From positions 6,521,676 to 6,585,675 of the forward strand of contig JARUPZ010000025.1 of the NCBI GenBank assembly GCA_031213475.1: DNA of 64,000 nt, in the 5' to 3' direction. Made by a program: the position numbers and the translations under genes. A model generated the notes under the pieces. The model searched no databases. It had not been told where the DNA came from and saw only the letters and a program-made list of their open reading frames with translations. Source of the stretch: Nereocystis luetkeana. Taxonomy: Eukaryota > Sar > Phaeophyceae > Laminariales > Laminariaceae. Shown here piece by piece: positions 11,399 through 22,200 of this stretch. Each line of letters begins with the position of its first letter. The first letter of the stretch is position 1.

Positions 11399-12300
11399 AT
11401 AATGAGGCGAGCGAGCGAAGCGACCCTTTTTTTAGTTGGTTTTTAACCAAGTAAAAAAATCTCTTCATAATAAGGCGAGCGAGCGAAGCGAGCTTTTTTT
11501 TACTTCGCTTTTAACCAAACAAAAAAAAGCTCATTCATAACGGCTCTGGTACGAGGGTAGGGTGCCTTGTTTTGAGTTTTTATGTATGTATGTGTGTGAA
11601 AGTTGGTGTGTGTGATTCAACACTTTCTTGGTCCACCTTTCACTACCGCGCTCGACGCACACGCCACCAAAACCAGTCCCGGCGGGCTCTGTGCACGCAC
11701 ACACACGCAAGACACTTTCTCGTCCTGGTAGGGGGGAAAATCGTTCACAGTTCGTTGAGCTAAGGTGCGGCAACGTGTGTAGGCACATGTCTGTGCTGGG
11801 CCGTGTTCAAAATACAAAATCCTAACGGCTTTTGTGCCTGTGCCAACAGCAGGCAGACTGTGCCTGTCCACAGCATGCACACTGTGACTGCCAGCAGCAG
11901 GCAGACTGTGTCTGTCCACGGCAGGCAGAGTGGGCCTGTCCACAGCAGGTAGACTGAGGCAGTCCACAGCAGGCAGACTGGAACTATCCACAGCAGGCAG
12001 ATTTAGCCTGTCCGCAGCACTCCACAGCAGGCAGACTGGGCCTGTCCACAGCAGGCAGACGGCTTTGATTTTTTAGCTTATTCTTCTACCTCCTACGTAA
12101 TAACTAACGAAACCCAACTACGAGTAGTCATAGACAGACTTCGCCTGTCTGTCCACAACAACGTTCGGGCCATGTGCTGCAAGCGATATTGTCAGGCCTA
12201 CCCTCCTACTGACGAGGGGACGGAGAAACAGGAGAAAATCTGCTGTAGTTGTACAGCAGTCAGTAGTAGTGGTGGCACCTACCTGCTATCAGTAAGAATC
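11399..12300. repeat. Dispersed repeat family C, copy 1
   Basis: Shares an ordered series of blocks with 49002-49580: a GGC-AGCGAGCG start, a GGGTGCCTTG block, CCAGTCCCGGCGG-CTCTGTGCACGCACACAC, GGCAACGTGTGTAGGCA, AACGTTCGGGCC-TGT and GATATTGTCAGGC. The first 140 bp is itself a duplicated unit of about 70 bp. Copy 1 differs by an internal 24-bp minisatellite. The type of element is unknown; no terminal repeats or coding were found. Confidence 0.75.
11835..12061. repeat. 24-bp minisatellite
   Basis: About nine imperfect units of CAGCAGGCAGACTG-GCCTGTCCA. On the minus strand it stays open as an 8-residue repeat (LPAVDRHS-like) within a 124-codon frame (11617-11991). I treat that frame as a by-product of the 24-bp period. 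Confidence 0.88.
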
Positions 12301-12954
12301 ACGATGATCCACGTTTCACGACGTCAAAAATCTCTTAAAAACACGGGCAGTGCCAGAAGTATACTTGATACAGAGCCCCCCCGCTGCTAACAAATTCACT
12401 CGTACGGGTTTTGGTAGGGCTTGTTTTGAATCACGAATGAGAAATTAGTGGTCAGAAACTCTGCAAAGACATCGGCCTCGTATTAAACTGAAGCTAATGA
12501 CTCACCTGGTCCATGAAAAAGAAATATTTTCGCCTAAGGATAAGAACGTTGCAGGATTGGGCGCTACAATAAATACCATAGGTATGATATATTTGCCAAT
12601 AATAGTAGACTGTGCTCCATACTGTCAACTTGATATGAAACCGAGCCTCGATGCCAAACAGGCCTTTCTTTCTTGCTCTCAAATAAGCGGAAGCGTTCTG
12701 TGGACGTACCCACACACTTACAGTACATTTGACCTATTTTGAAACAGGCCGATAAGAAATCCAGGATGAGATTTAGAGAAATATAAGAAATTTCAGAATC
12801 ATTGTCTTGAGATTAGAGTATAAAATACCCTCTCTCAAAACAGAAATCCATCCTGGACCATGTTTCTTGTTTATTCTTTGGTGTCGCCATGAGTTGTCTT
12901 TTTACGCTAGCATTCGAAAACAATCTCTAAAAAAACACAAATGCTCCGAGTAGG

Positions 12955-13545
12955 CTTGCTCCGAGTATCGAGTTTTTTTTGTACTCCGAGTACTCCGAGT
13001 ACTAGAGTACTGGTGGCCTAAATACTCGGAGTACTTGGAGTATAGTCAGTACTGAAGGCCCAAAACCTCCGAGTGCTGGGAGCATGAGCCGTACTTATAC
13101 TCGAGCACAAGCAGTAGTACCCGGAGTACTCCGAGTATCGCGAGTATTGAACCCCGGAATACTTCATCATCCGAGTAAAATACTGAGAGTAATACTCTAT
13201 AACCCGAAGTACCTTGGAGTATAAAACCCTGAAATACTCCGAGTATTGATATTGGAAGTACGAAATGCCCAAGTACTCCGAATACTTGATGTAGGAGCAG
13301 TCCAAGATCCCCAAATACCTCTAGTACAACGAATATTCCAGGGTAATGAGCCCCAAAATAATTCGGAGTACAGCAGTATTGCAGACTATCGAACCCTGAA
13401 ATACTCCGAGTACGAGCAGTATTGAGAGAGATCATACCTGAAATACTCCGAGTACGAGCAGCATTCCGGAGTATCGAACCCTGAAATTCTCCGAGTACAC
13501 GAAGTACCTGAAGTAAAATTTATCCCCAATACTCGTTACTTTGCT
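12955..13545. repeat. Field of the palindromic motif TACTCCGAGTA
   Basis: Dozens of exact and near matches to TACTCCGAGTA or its halves (ACTCCGAGT, CGGAGTA), irregularly spaced over about 600 bp. It is not a strict tandem array. Open frames across it translate to Tyr/Ser/Leu-rich repeats and are not called. Confidence 0.8.
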
Positions 13546-13791
13546 CCAAGGTACTCGGAGCATCTGTGCAATATTGATCTGCACCTTTCCACATTGATAA
13601 CTTACGAGCATCGACTGGCCTTTAATCACGGCAACCCAATCCGGCAAACTCTTTCGGCGATGACTATCATAACTACAGCCGTTCTTCGTGCAGATACATC
13701 TTGTACGGCATTTACATTTTTCGTTACCACTACTGCTGCCGTCTCCATCATCCTCGTGTCTGTGATGAAGTAAGTTCGACATCGTTTTCAT
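13432..13791 (-). other. Possible exon with a CXC-like cysteine cluster
   Basis: A minus-strand frame of 119 codons whose first 60 residues look non-repetitive. It has an acidic/serine stretch (EDDGDGSSSGN) followed by CKCRTRCICTKNGC. Paired C-x-C with a basic K-N-G linker resembles zinc-binding CXC (tesmin/TSO1-like) motifs, but a full CXC repeat is not present. The same frame continues upstream to element B after a single TAG at 13801-13803. The C-terminal third runs into the TACTCCGAGTA field. It could be a decayed exon or chance. Confidence 0.25.
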
Positions 13792-13975
13792 TTCATTATC
13801 CTACCAGCACGATCGTCTGACATCTGCTCTGACACGTCGGTTACACATCTCATCATCTCGATTAGAGTGACAATCTAGCACCCTAATAATCTCAGCATTC
13901 ATTGCACAATTTGTTCTCGATACGGAATTAGTCGATACTCCGTGTGTGGTCCCTCTGCTGTGCCGTTTCCGTAAT

Positions 13976-14369
13976 AACAGACAAAACGGAAAAATGGGAA
14001 CGAAGCAAAAAATGGGAACGGACGTTTTTTTTAGAAAGCAAACCAATTGTGTACAACTCCAAGAAAAAAAGTTGACAGTCTTGTGGGGCTGTACAGCAGC
14101 CTTCGAATGAGCTGTCGCTCAGGCTGGAAGTCCTCGGCATCGCCGCGGTAGCCAGCATCTAGAGAAATCACAATAGAGCCAGCGTATATCGCTTTTTGCG
14201 CCCACCCGAAGGCACGAGATGGAGCATGACCGTTCTGACGAGCTCCTCTCACAGGGCTGGCCAAGGGGTTTCGCAGGATCATTTTGGTTCTCTGATACAC
14301 CACATGGTTCTGGAGATACGGCTTGGTTCTCATTTTAGGCTTCCTTCCCATTTTTCCGATTTGTCTGTT
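13976..14369. mobile_element. Inverted-repeat element family B, copy 2, inverted, with 4-bp target duplication
   Basis: A 394-bp reverse-complement copy of the element at 10818-11217, with only a few percent difference by eye. The ends are AACAGACAAAACGG and GATTTGTCTGTT. TAAT flanks both sides (13972-13975 and 14370-14373), giving an independent 4-bp target duplication. Confidence 0.92.
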
Positions 14370-17300
14370 TAATACGCGCAGATTGTACTGCATCGTACTG
14401 CTACAGCTAATAAAGGTGCAGAGTGAGATTTCAGAGAGGGAGCAAGCACATCAATCACATATTTCACAATTCATCATTTTAACGCTTACTGAGGTCCTAC
14501 ATAAAGTGACTTAAAAAGTGATTTTCATGATCTCATAGCACGGGGCCACAATTAATGTCCATCCTTTGTATTTGCTCACCTGTTATAGCTCCTATATTAC
14601 CTACTGTAGTCAGGCCCGACCGCCGTGGGGGCAGGAGGGCCTTTGATTCCCTAGTAGTATTAAATATGTACGCGTACAGCATAAGAAGCCGGACCTCGCG
14701 ATAATCACCATACCATGACGGGCACGACAGTAGTAACGAGCACCCTTCAAAGACACAAAAGCCTGGGGTTTTCCAAGGTCAAGGGCGGTACTTCTTCTTG
14801 AGGTGAACTCAGGCGGGGTGATATTGCTACGATGTATACGGCTGTACGTGTTTTATAGGTTCACGGTTTTTCGTTCTTCGACGGAAACGACATCAACGGT
14901 TCCCGGTATTACAAATCTGGCGGTGTTGTTTCAGCGGCAACGCAAGACAGCGGAATTTGTTGTGGCGGTTCCCGGTACTACATAATTCGTCAGTACCGAC
15001 TTTGGCGGTTACGGGTACTACCCAAGCTGGTAGAGCTGGGCCTAGGTCCAGTATATATATACTGGCTGGAGGGGCTGCCAGGATGCCAGTACTTTGACTA
15101 TTTACGTACGCCCTACAAAAATTCCTCGCAGTAAACAGCTTAAATCCATAAATACTCGAAGCGCAAAGAGCAGAGATGGCACGCGGAACAGCTCGAGAGG
15201 AGAGACAGGAAGACAGGGAGGGAGACCGTGCGCCCGATGGACGAAGCCGCTACAACCATTGATGGCTTGGGTTGTGTGGATCCTGACGGTACACCCGGGG
15301 CCGAGCCCTTGGTGTCGAGGCCCATTACCCCTGCTGCTGCGGCTGCTTCTGCTGCTGGTGAAGAGGTTGTGTCGGCTCCCAGTGGAGAAGGGAGTCTGGA
15401 TCGGCTAGAGCAGTCACGGCGAGGGGCGAGAAACACAAGGCTTGAACATTTGCGAAGGATAATCTTGAGTAAAAATAATGTTTGGAACAACGTGAATGGA
15501 TATGTACGTCAATAGTTACGTTTTTGGGGCCGCGATTTCGGGGACTGCAGCGATTCATTTCTCGCTGTATTCAAACCTATCTTGGAAGCCGTGTCCCACC
15601 ATTTCGGTACGCAGGCTGCGTGCTGCAGTGTGATGTATTTCCACACACCTCTGTCCATCATGCGCTTCGCTCGTTTTTTTTTTTTTTTTTAAGTGTATTC
15701 CTTGGTCAATCTGCCACCAAATTGCACTTTAATTAAAACTCGACGTATTGTTTAGCTCTAGTGAAGCCAAAATGCCCCAACACGGGGCTCCGGCAAAGGC
15801 CCTCCAACGGAGCCCTCCGGGGGCGCCTCTGGCGGGCCCCCCTCACCAGCCGGGGAGAGGGAGAGGTCGAGGCTTCGCCGCGACCACCAGTGCACTGTTC
15901 GGGTCTAGTGTACTGGCATATGACCGAGCCAGTACATACTGCACTTGCTACAGCTACCAGGGACCAGCCCTACAATCTGGCGGTACCTTATTGGGCGGTA
16001 ATGCAACACGGCGTTTGGTTTTTGGTGGCTCCCGGCACGGTATTGGTTCGGCCGTGATGCAACACAGCCGGTATTTAATTTGGCGGTCCCCTTTACTACG
16101 AAAGGACCAGGAGTAGCAGACCCAGCCACCCTTTCACCACTAGCCCCAGACTCTATCTTACTGCTAGCAGGAGTTGGCTTCTCCCCCACACTGCTCAATG
16201 CCTTGCTGGAGCACGGCTGAGCGTCGTGCGGGCAGGTGTGCGGGGGCAAGGGGTGTTGCCTCTCTGTATCGCCAACTTCATGCAGCTTGTATGTAGGAAG
16301 TGGCCCTCCCGATCACGCAATTGTTTCCTTACGACTTCGAACCCCTTCTTGTACAATTTCAGCGCCGTTTGATTCTCAAACCAAAAGATAAGGTACACAG
16401 ACGCAAAGTCAAGGTGGCCAATTTGGTATACCCCTGAGCGCCCGACCACCAGCCACTACGAGCATGTCCATCGGCACCGAGGATGTGGGCGAATCGAGGC
16501 CGTGACGGGAATACCAGTGCTTCCAAGGAGAGAGTTTATGCCAATAGATGTTCGGTAGACATCCCTATCCTATCACTCAAAGCGATACGCAGTCCTTCGC
16601 AGACGGGGAGGTCATCATTCTGCGCAACGTCAACTCCAGATCAAACTATGCAGCGCTTGACGAGCTCCCTCGACCTTGGTTTTTGTTTCTTGGCGGGTGG
16701 ATAACGGCTAAAAACGATCGATCCAAAGTAAGTGTGTCGTGCGAGCACGTCCCCGGTTCTATCGTACTCACGTTAGGGTATACCTGCCGCCTCCGCTAAG
16801 CTTGGGAAAGCCCCCTTGTTTTCCAGATTTTTCCTTCTTTGCTTGACCCCTAAATACCACGATAAAAAAACTGGAGGGTAGCCGTTTCAGCTCGTGGTTG
16901 TCGTAACTCGACAAGACTTCGTCCGCGTCAACGGTCAGGACCCAGCCAAATGCGACCATACGTGTTCAGCATTCCACAGGTTTGGATCCGTGATATTTTC
17001 ACAGGAGCTCACTTCCCTGAAACCCTTTCCATGGCAAACGTAGGCTGCAACGAAAACGTATGTTGATGGGAGGAAACATATATGAACGAAACCATGCGCA
17101 CGGCAGTATCATACACGTCTGCAAGGAAAACGCTACCAACGAGCTGTGGTATATATATATATATATATCATCCCGTATCACGTGCGGCCAAATAAGCACG
17201 AGGAGCGTACCAATGTTATTTCATACACATAGTCCTAAAAATAAGAATGAAAGGGAAAAAACGAAAACAAAAACACAATCAAGTGGTTACTAGAAACCGG

Positions 17301-17809
17301 ATAGTTTCACGTCCTCGCTATACCCCTAAGGCTGGTCTTACACCAATACTGCTTTCGTGTATGACAGACATAATAGCCTGCTGCTCCGACGTAGTCTTTA
17401 TCCGTAGGCCTTTTTTCGCAACATATAAGCTGCTCGCTAGAAAGGGTGTATCCGACAACCTCTTGCTGTGCCAAACGAGCCTCGAAGATATCCGAAGGTA
17501 GCCAGACGCCACATAGAGCTGAGATCAAGCAGCACCGAAGACTCATGGACTTCGTCACTTAAAACCCACGAACCAAAGCGGATTAAGGGGGGCAAGGAAG
17601 TAACATCAACGACCGCCCTGTAAAATAAAACATCAACCTCATGAAAATGCAGGCCGCGACACCACATAACCCCGTTGAACGATAGGTGAAATCACGACTT
17701 CCAACAAACACCTGTCCCACAGGTCCCAACGCAACCCACGAACTGCTCCACACAACAAGAAACTCCCGGGTAGTAACCGCTCCATACAAATAGACCCAGA
17801 AGTCTGAGC
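14370..17809. other. Stretch between element B and FNIP gene 2
   Basis: Mostly unrecognised. GGCGGT-CCCGGTAC-type short motifs recur near 14895-15010 and 15975-16095, suggesting old repeats. There is a poly-T run at about 15677-15690 and a TA run at about 17150-17169. One possible coding exon is listed separately. Confidence 0.4.
15234..15515 (+). CDS. Hypothetical Ala-rich acidic ORF (low confidence)
   Basis: From ATG at 15234, about 93 codons beginning MDEAATTIDGLG. There is an Ala-rich run (PITPAAAAASAAGEE) and a basic Arg-rich tail near RRGARNTRLEHLRRI. The ATG is preceded by a purine-rich leader. No family is recognised and no neighbouring exon was found. The Ala run comes from a CTG/GCT-rich stretch. 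It may be a first exon or spurious. Confidence 0.22.
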   Translation, partial: PMDEAATTIDGLGCVDPDGTPGAEPLVSRPITPAAAAASAAGEEVVSAPSGEGSLDRLEQSRRGARNTRLEHLRRIILSKNNVWNNVNGYVRQ

Positions 17810-19216
17810 CTAGCCCCTCGCCACCCATGCCCAAACGCCCGCGCTTATTGTTTTCGGATGGTCAAACGAGTCTTTGCGGGGTGGTATATCAAACGTGTCG
17901 TCGTCCGAGCAACGCCTGACCTGGATTGTCACAGGTTCCGAAGACGGAGGCCAGGGTTCACCGTGACGTATTCCGCCGTTTCTGTCTCTAACCGCCATCG
18001 ACCACAATGACGCAGGCCACATGACCTGGTCTGAATATCGACTGAAGTCTTCTCCGAACACAATGGTATGCAAAGTTATCGGCCAAACGACGTCGACGAT
18101 CGGTTGATCAAATCTGTCACCGAACAACAGACAGCGTAGCGCTGCTGGCCATACAACGTCTTTGATAGGCTGATGAAACCTATACCCGAAGGAGAGCCTG
18201 AGCAACAAAGCGGGCCAAACGACTTCCTCGATTGGTTGGTTGAACTCACCCCCGAAAGTAAGATTCAACAAAGCCTTCGGCCATACAACACCGGCTATCG
18301 GGTGGTTAAAATTACTCCCAAAAAACAGTTGAGGCAAACGAGGGGGCCATACCACATCAATGATAGGCTGGTTAAAGCTTTCCCCCAAGGTCAGTTGTAG
18401 CAATGAAGCGGGCAATAAAACATCGACACCGGAAATTGGTTGGTTGAAAGCGTCTCCGAAGGTAAGACTCAGCAATTCCTCGGGCCATACCACATGGCCG
18501 ATTGACTGGTTGAACCCTCCGCCGAGCGATAGGCGTTTCAACGAGACAGGCCAAGTGATAGAAGTGATCGGCTCAACAAAGCCTCCAAGAGCAAGCCGTT
18601 CGATGGAACTCGGTAAGGCTCCCCAGTCGATCGCAACGTTTGGTACACAGCCCAGCGATAGCTGCCGAAGTGCAATTGGCCAAGATATGCTACATGTGAT
18701 GGAACTTGTATCGATTGCATGACCTTTCCCGTCGAGCTTTGTCATCATCTCTTCGAATACACGTCTAGGCGAATGTACCCGTCGCTTCAACGGTCGCCAA
18801 GGCCTATGACGGCGAGACGCTGTAAACGCGGGGGAGTTTGCCTTCACGTGCTGGCAGTCTACACCGAAAACCCGCATCCATTTCACCTCTCTGACAAGCG
18901 GGGCTTCCGAGAGTTCAGGCACGAGCATGCCGATAGGCAATTTCCAAGCGATGGCAGCTGCACGCAGAGCGGGTACTTGACGCTTTCGGGTGGCTTCCAG
19001 CGGAAAGCCAACAGTGCCTTCGTCTCCCCAGAGGCTAAGTGGCATACGTCTCACGACTGTCACGCGCAATGTACGCATGTCTCGACAGGCAACGCAGGCT
19101 TGAAAAGACACTAGCTGTAGCTCCAGCGTGCTCGTGTACCACGTTCCTTCCGATGCCTGGCCTAGGGCGACCGCAAGGGCGTCGAGGCAACGACCGCGAC
19201 CTGGAAAGACAGGCAT
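17810..19216 (-). CDS. FNIP-type leucine-rich-repeat protein, paralogue 2
   Basis: An open frame of 468 codons, paralogous to the gene at 1518-3383 over nearly its whole length. The N-terminal domain (residues about 5-170) keeps CVACR and RRMPLSLWGD. It is followed by about 11 units of 22 residues with WPxxLxxLxFGxxFNQPIxxV (residues about 175-415) and a tail with FDIPPRKDSFDHP. The fifth unit lacks Trp (GVDVLLP). Repeat number is five lower than in paralogue 1, as expected if solenoid units are gained or lost. The annotated ATG lies 15 bp before a shared TGTCTTTCCAG/G sequence at about 19201, so the true coding start is probably in an upstream exon. Function and partner are unknown; a protein-interaction role is inferred from the repeat family. 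Same strand as paralogue 1, about 14.4 kb away. Confidence 0.85.
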   Translation of the reverse strand: MPVFPGRGRCLDALAVALGQASEGTWYTSTLELQLVSFQACVACRDMRTLRVTVVRRMPLSLWGDEGTVGFPLEATRKRQVPALRAAAIAWKLPIGMLVPELSEAPLVREVKWMRVFGVDCQHVKANSPAFTASRRHRPWRPLKRRVHSPRRVFEEMMTKLDGKGHAIDTSSITCSISWPIALRQLSLGCVPNVAIDWGALPSSIERLALGGFVEPITSITWPVSLKRLSLGGGFNQSIGHVVWPEELLSLTFGDAFNQPISGVDVLLPASLLQLTLGESFNQPIIDVVWPPRLPQLFFGSNFNHPIAGVVWPKALLNLTFGGEFNQPIEEVVWPALLLRLSFGYRFHQPIKDVVWPAALRCLLFGDRFDQPIVDVVWPITLHTIVFGEDFSRYSDQVMWPASLWSMAVRDRNGGIRHGEPWPPSSEPVTIQVRRCSDDDTFDIPPRKDSFDHPKTISAGVWAWVARG

Positions 19217-22200
19217 AGCGAAGGTGTTACACGTACGTGTCGATAATGCAGCAAACTAGGCAGTCACAGCACTTCATGTAACGATTTCCCTGCAGGCCTG
19301 GTGAGCTTCTTTTTTGCGGGCAGTGTGAGAAATACGGCAGACGTTCACATCGAACCAGACGTTGAAGTTGAGAAGATTGTGTGCGTTTTATGAACGAGCC
19401 CCCCAAGGTCTTACTCGGAATCCTCGTTCGTTCAGTGTATGACCGAAAGAAGAGCGTGGTCGCCATTGCGGTTGAAGTAATAAAACCTTTAATAAATAGG
19501 GTGAAAGGGTCGAAGCACTATGGAAGTCAGTCGAATGGTAGTTTAGTTACACTGCAATATTTCGACTAGCATCGGTTCAACTAACATACATGGTTCCGGG
19601 TCGATAATCAAGGTGGCAACTATGGAAAGCCGGCGGCGTCATCTTTGGTGGGAAACACCCTGACGGCAAAACCGTATCACGCATTTACAAACAGATCAGC
19701 ATCACATGTTCAACAACACAATAACATAAGCTGTATGAAACTAGTCGCAACACGCAAAGCTTAATATAAAACCTCCTTATAAACTAAATGGTGATGTATG
19801 TTGGCCATCTATTCTGTATGTTACAATCACTCGTCTGTGAGGGACAAACATCACAGTGATCATAAGGCCTACTACATGATACTGACGATATTCGTACTGC
19901 ATTCAAACACCTTGAATCTCGAGATAAACCGCTGCAAGTAGTTCCATCGCCCCACAATTGGCCTAGATGACGCTGTGAAATGCTGGGTATAGAGTGGCAA
20001 GACTGGGATACCCTTGGAGTTCGAGGGCGCCTCGCTAGGCTTCCAGCTAAGCAATGCACGTTTGAAAACAGTTACATATATATGTTGATATGAGCTGTCT
20101 CTAACGCGAAAAACCCAAATGTGACGCGTAAACCGGTGTGTAACGGAAAGATGTGTTGAGGTCGGGTGCAACACAAGTTCACCATTGCGTTAGCTCGATT
20201 CTGGAAACCAACCGAAGGCCGTGGGTCTAACCTGTTTTACCCTGTCAACTATATTTTCCTAAATAGCGGTTGTAGCGTAGACGAAACGAGTCACGCCCCC
20301 GTGATACAACCGAATTGCGTAAATAGCGTAGTTGGGTTGACTATACGTTTCACCTATAGTTTGATGTGTTCGAGGTCGTCAGTGTGTCTCAACGGGATTA
20401 CCAAACAAGGAGTTGAAACCTACCGGATATTAACGCCGGAAGATATCAAAATAGGGTTTTGCGGCTCCAGGGCGATGAGTGGCAGCAATGAACAAATAAA
20501 AAAAATGTACGACAAAACCACGAAAATATGCAACCAAGTCCGATAAAACCGCCTGGTGCTCACGGATGCCTGACCCCAAAACCACAGCGGTGATCAACAC
20601 GAAAACTAGCACCGGCCTGCGTGTGGTGTTTCAGAAGCGTTGATCAATTGAACAGTCGGTCGACGGCGGAAAGACATAATTATCTAGCTGGTGACGTGAT
20701 GTGTGGTATTAGTGGTGCGAAACAACTCTTGCTGCTCAAAGAAGCCAATTTCTTGACTGCACCGCCACGGCAATTAATGAGAACGAAAGCTCCTCGAGGC
20801 AAAGCGGCAGGGGAACGATCTGCTGGTGACATGGTTCAATATATATGGCCTACATAAACACTGCGCCGAATAAAAGTGGCGGGCTTGCGATGCAGCGCGA
20901 TCTCCCTCCGATACCGCGTGCAGTCCACGGCCAAATATTGTTCATCAACGGGGTTTCGTAAACACTGCGAACAGACGCCGTACCTATTTATTGGACAACC
21001 GACATTCGACAATCCAAATCAGATTGGCGTGGAATCATGAACATTAATCACGCCTCTCGAGCAAAAAACATGCCTGCTCCGCCCGGCGGCCTTAAACACC
21101 AAGCTGATGACGCAGGTGTCGACCCAGGCCACTGCCGTACGTGTTTGGTGTGGAAGGTATGGCATGCTCCGACTATTATATGAGCATGCCCTCTCATTAC
21201 ATGGTCAAACGGGAGGGTTATTGATCACCTTCCCTGATTCACGGTTCACATGTCGGGAACATGAGCTCAACGTTCGAGCTGTATCATTTACTGCGGTGGT
21301 GAATAAAAATATTTATATTGAGTGGCGACGCTAGATTGGTATTTCGGTTAAGAAGTCATTCCAAGCCACTACCGGCATAATGATGCAAGGAAGCCAACTT
21401 TCGGTTTACCACGAGTGGCCAGTCCTTAAGGGTATGCTTCTACTTACTGGTGGGTGAACGCGTTTTATTTACTGGCAATGCTTCCTGGTTGCGGATGGAG
21501 ACTATCTCTAGTCATAAAACGCTACTTGGACTGAGATAGATTTAACCCCAAAGGGGTAGGCTTTGGTAAGGTACAGCTCTTCGAGGGTGTTTACTCGTAG
21601 TCCTTCTGTACACCTAACCCTAGAAATGGCTTTCAGAAATACGGAAGGCTTAATAGTGAGGACACAACCCCGTGGATGTCGCTTCTATTCTAATATACAA
21701 ATGAACTTGCGAAAAGGCTTTCTTGGGCTCTTTCGGCTGAGGATCGTGATTCCTCCCCCGATCACCGACTTGCAAATATGTAAATGAATAACCCGATGTT
21801 CTAGGTAAACATTGGATATTACATTTTGTAACAGAACTGCTGTGCGGACGATATTGGGTGGAGTTTCTGGATGAACGCTTCTAGGGCCTCAGTCCAGTGT
21901 TAGGGGCGTAGAACATCGAATGTGAGTGGCTTGTCTCCACAAAGGGGTTGAGGTCGTAAACGAGTTTAAAGGCCTTGGCGGTCAGAAATGGTTCTACTCC
22001 GAACTGTTGCTACACTGTCGCAGCACGCGTCAAACCGGCGAACGTTTTACGATTGTGAACGGTATATAATTTCGTTGATGGAGCTCCTCAGTATGAGTAG
22101 CCCGTCAGGGGTACATGCTTGAACTCTATGTTTTAACCCCTACATTCCAGTTGCCCGACTCAATAGGGTGTATGCGATACTCCAGTTAGGTTGGGGGCTT

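Noticed and set aside
11617..11991. 124-codon repeat protein (LPAVDRHS units)
   Set aside because: It is the translation of a 24-bp minisatellite that is absent from the other copy of the same dispersed repeat.
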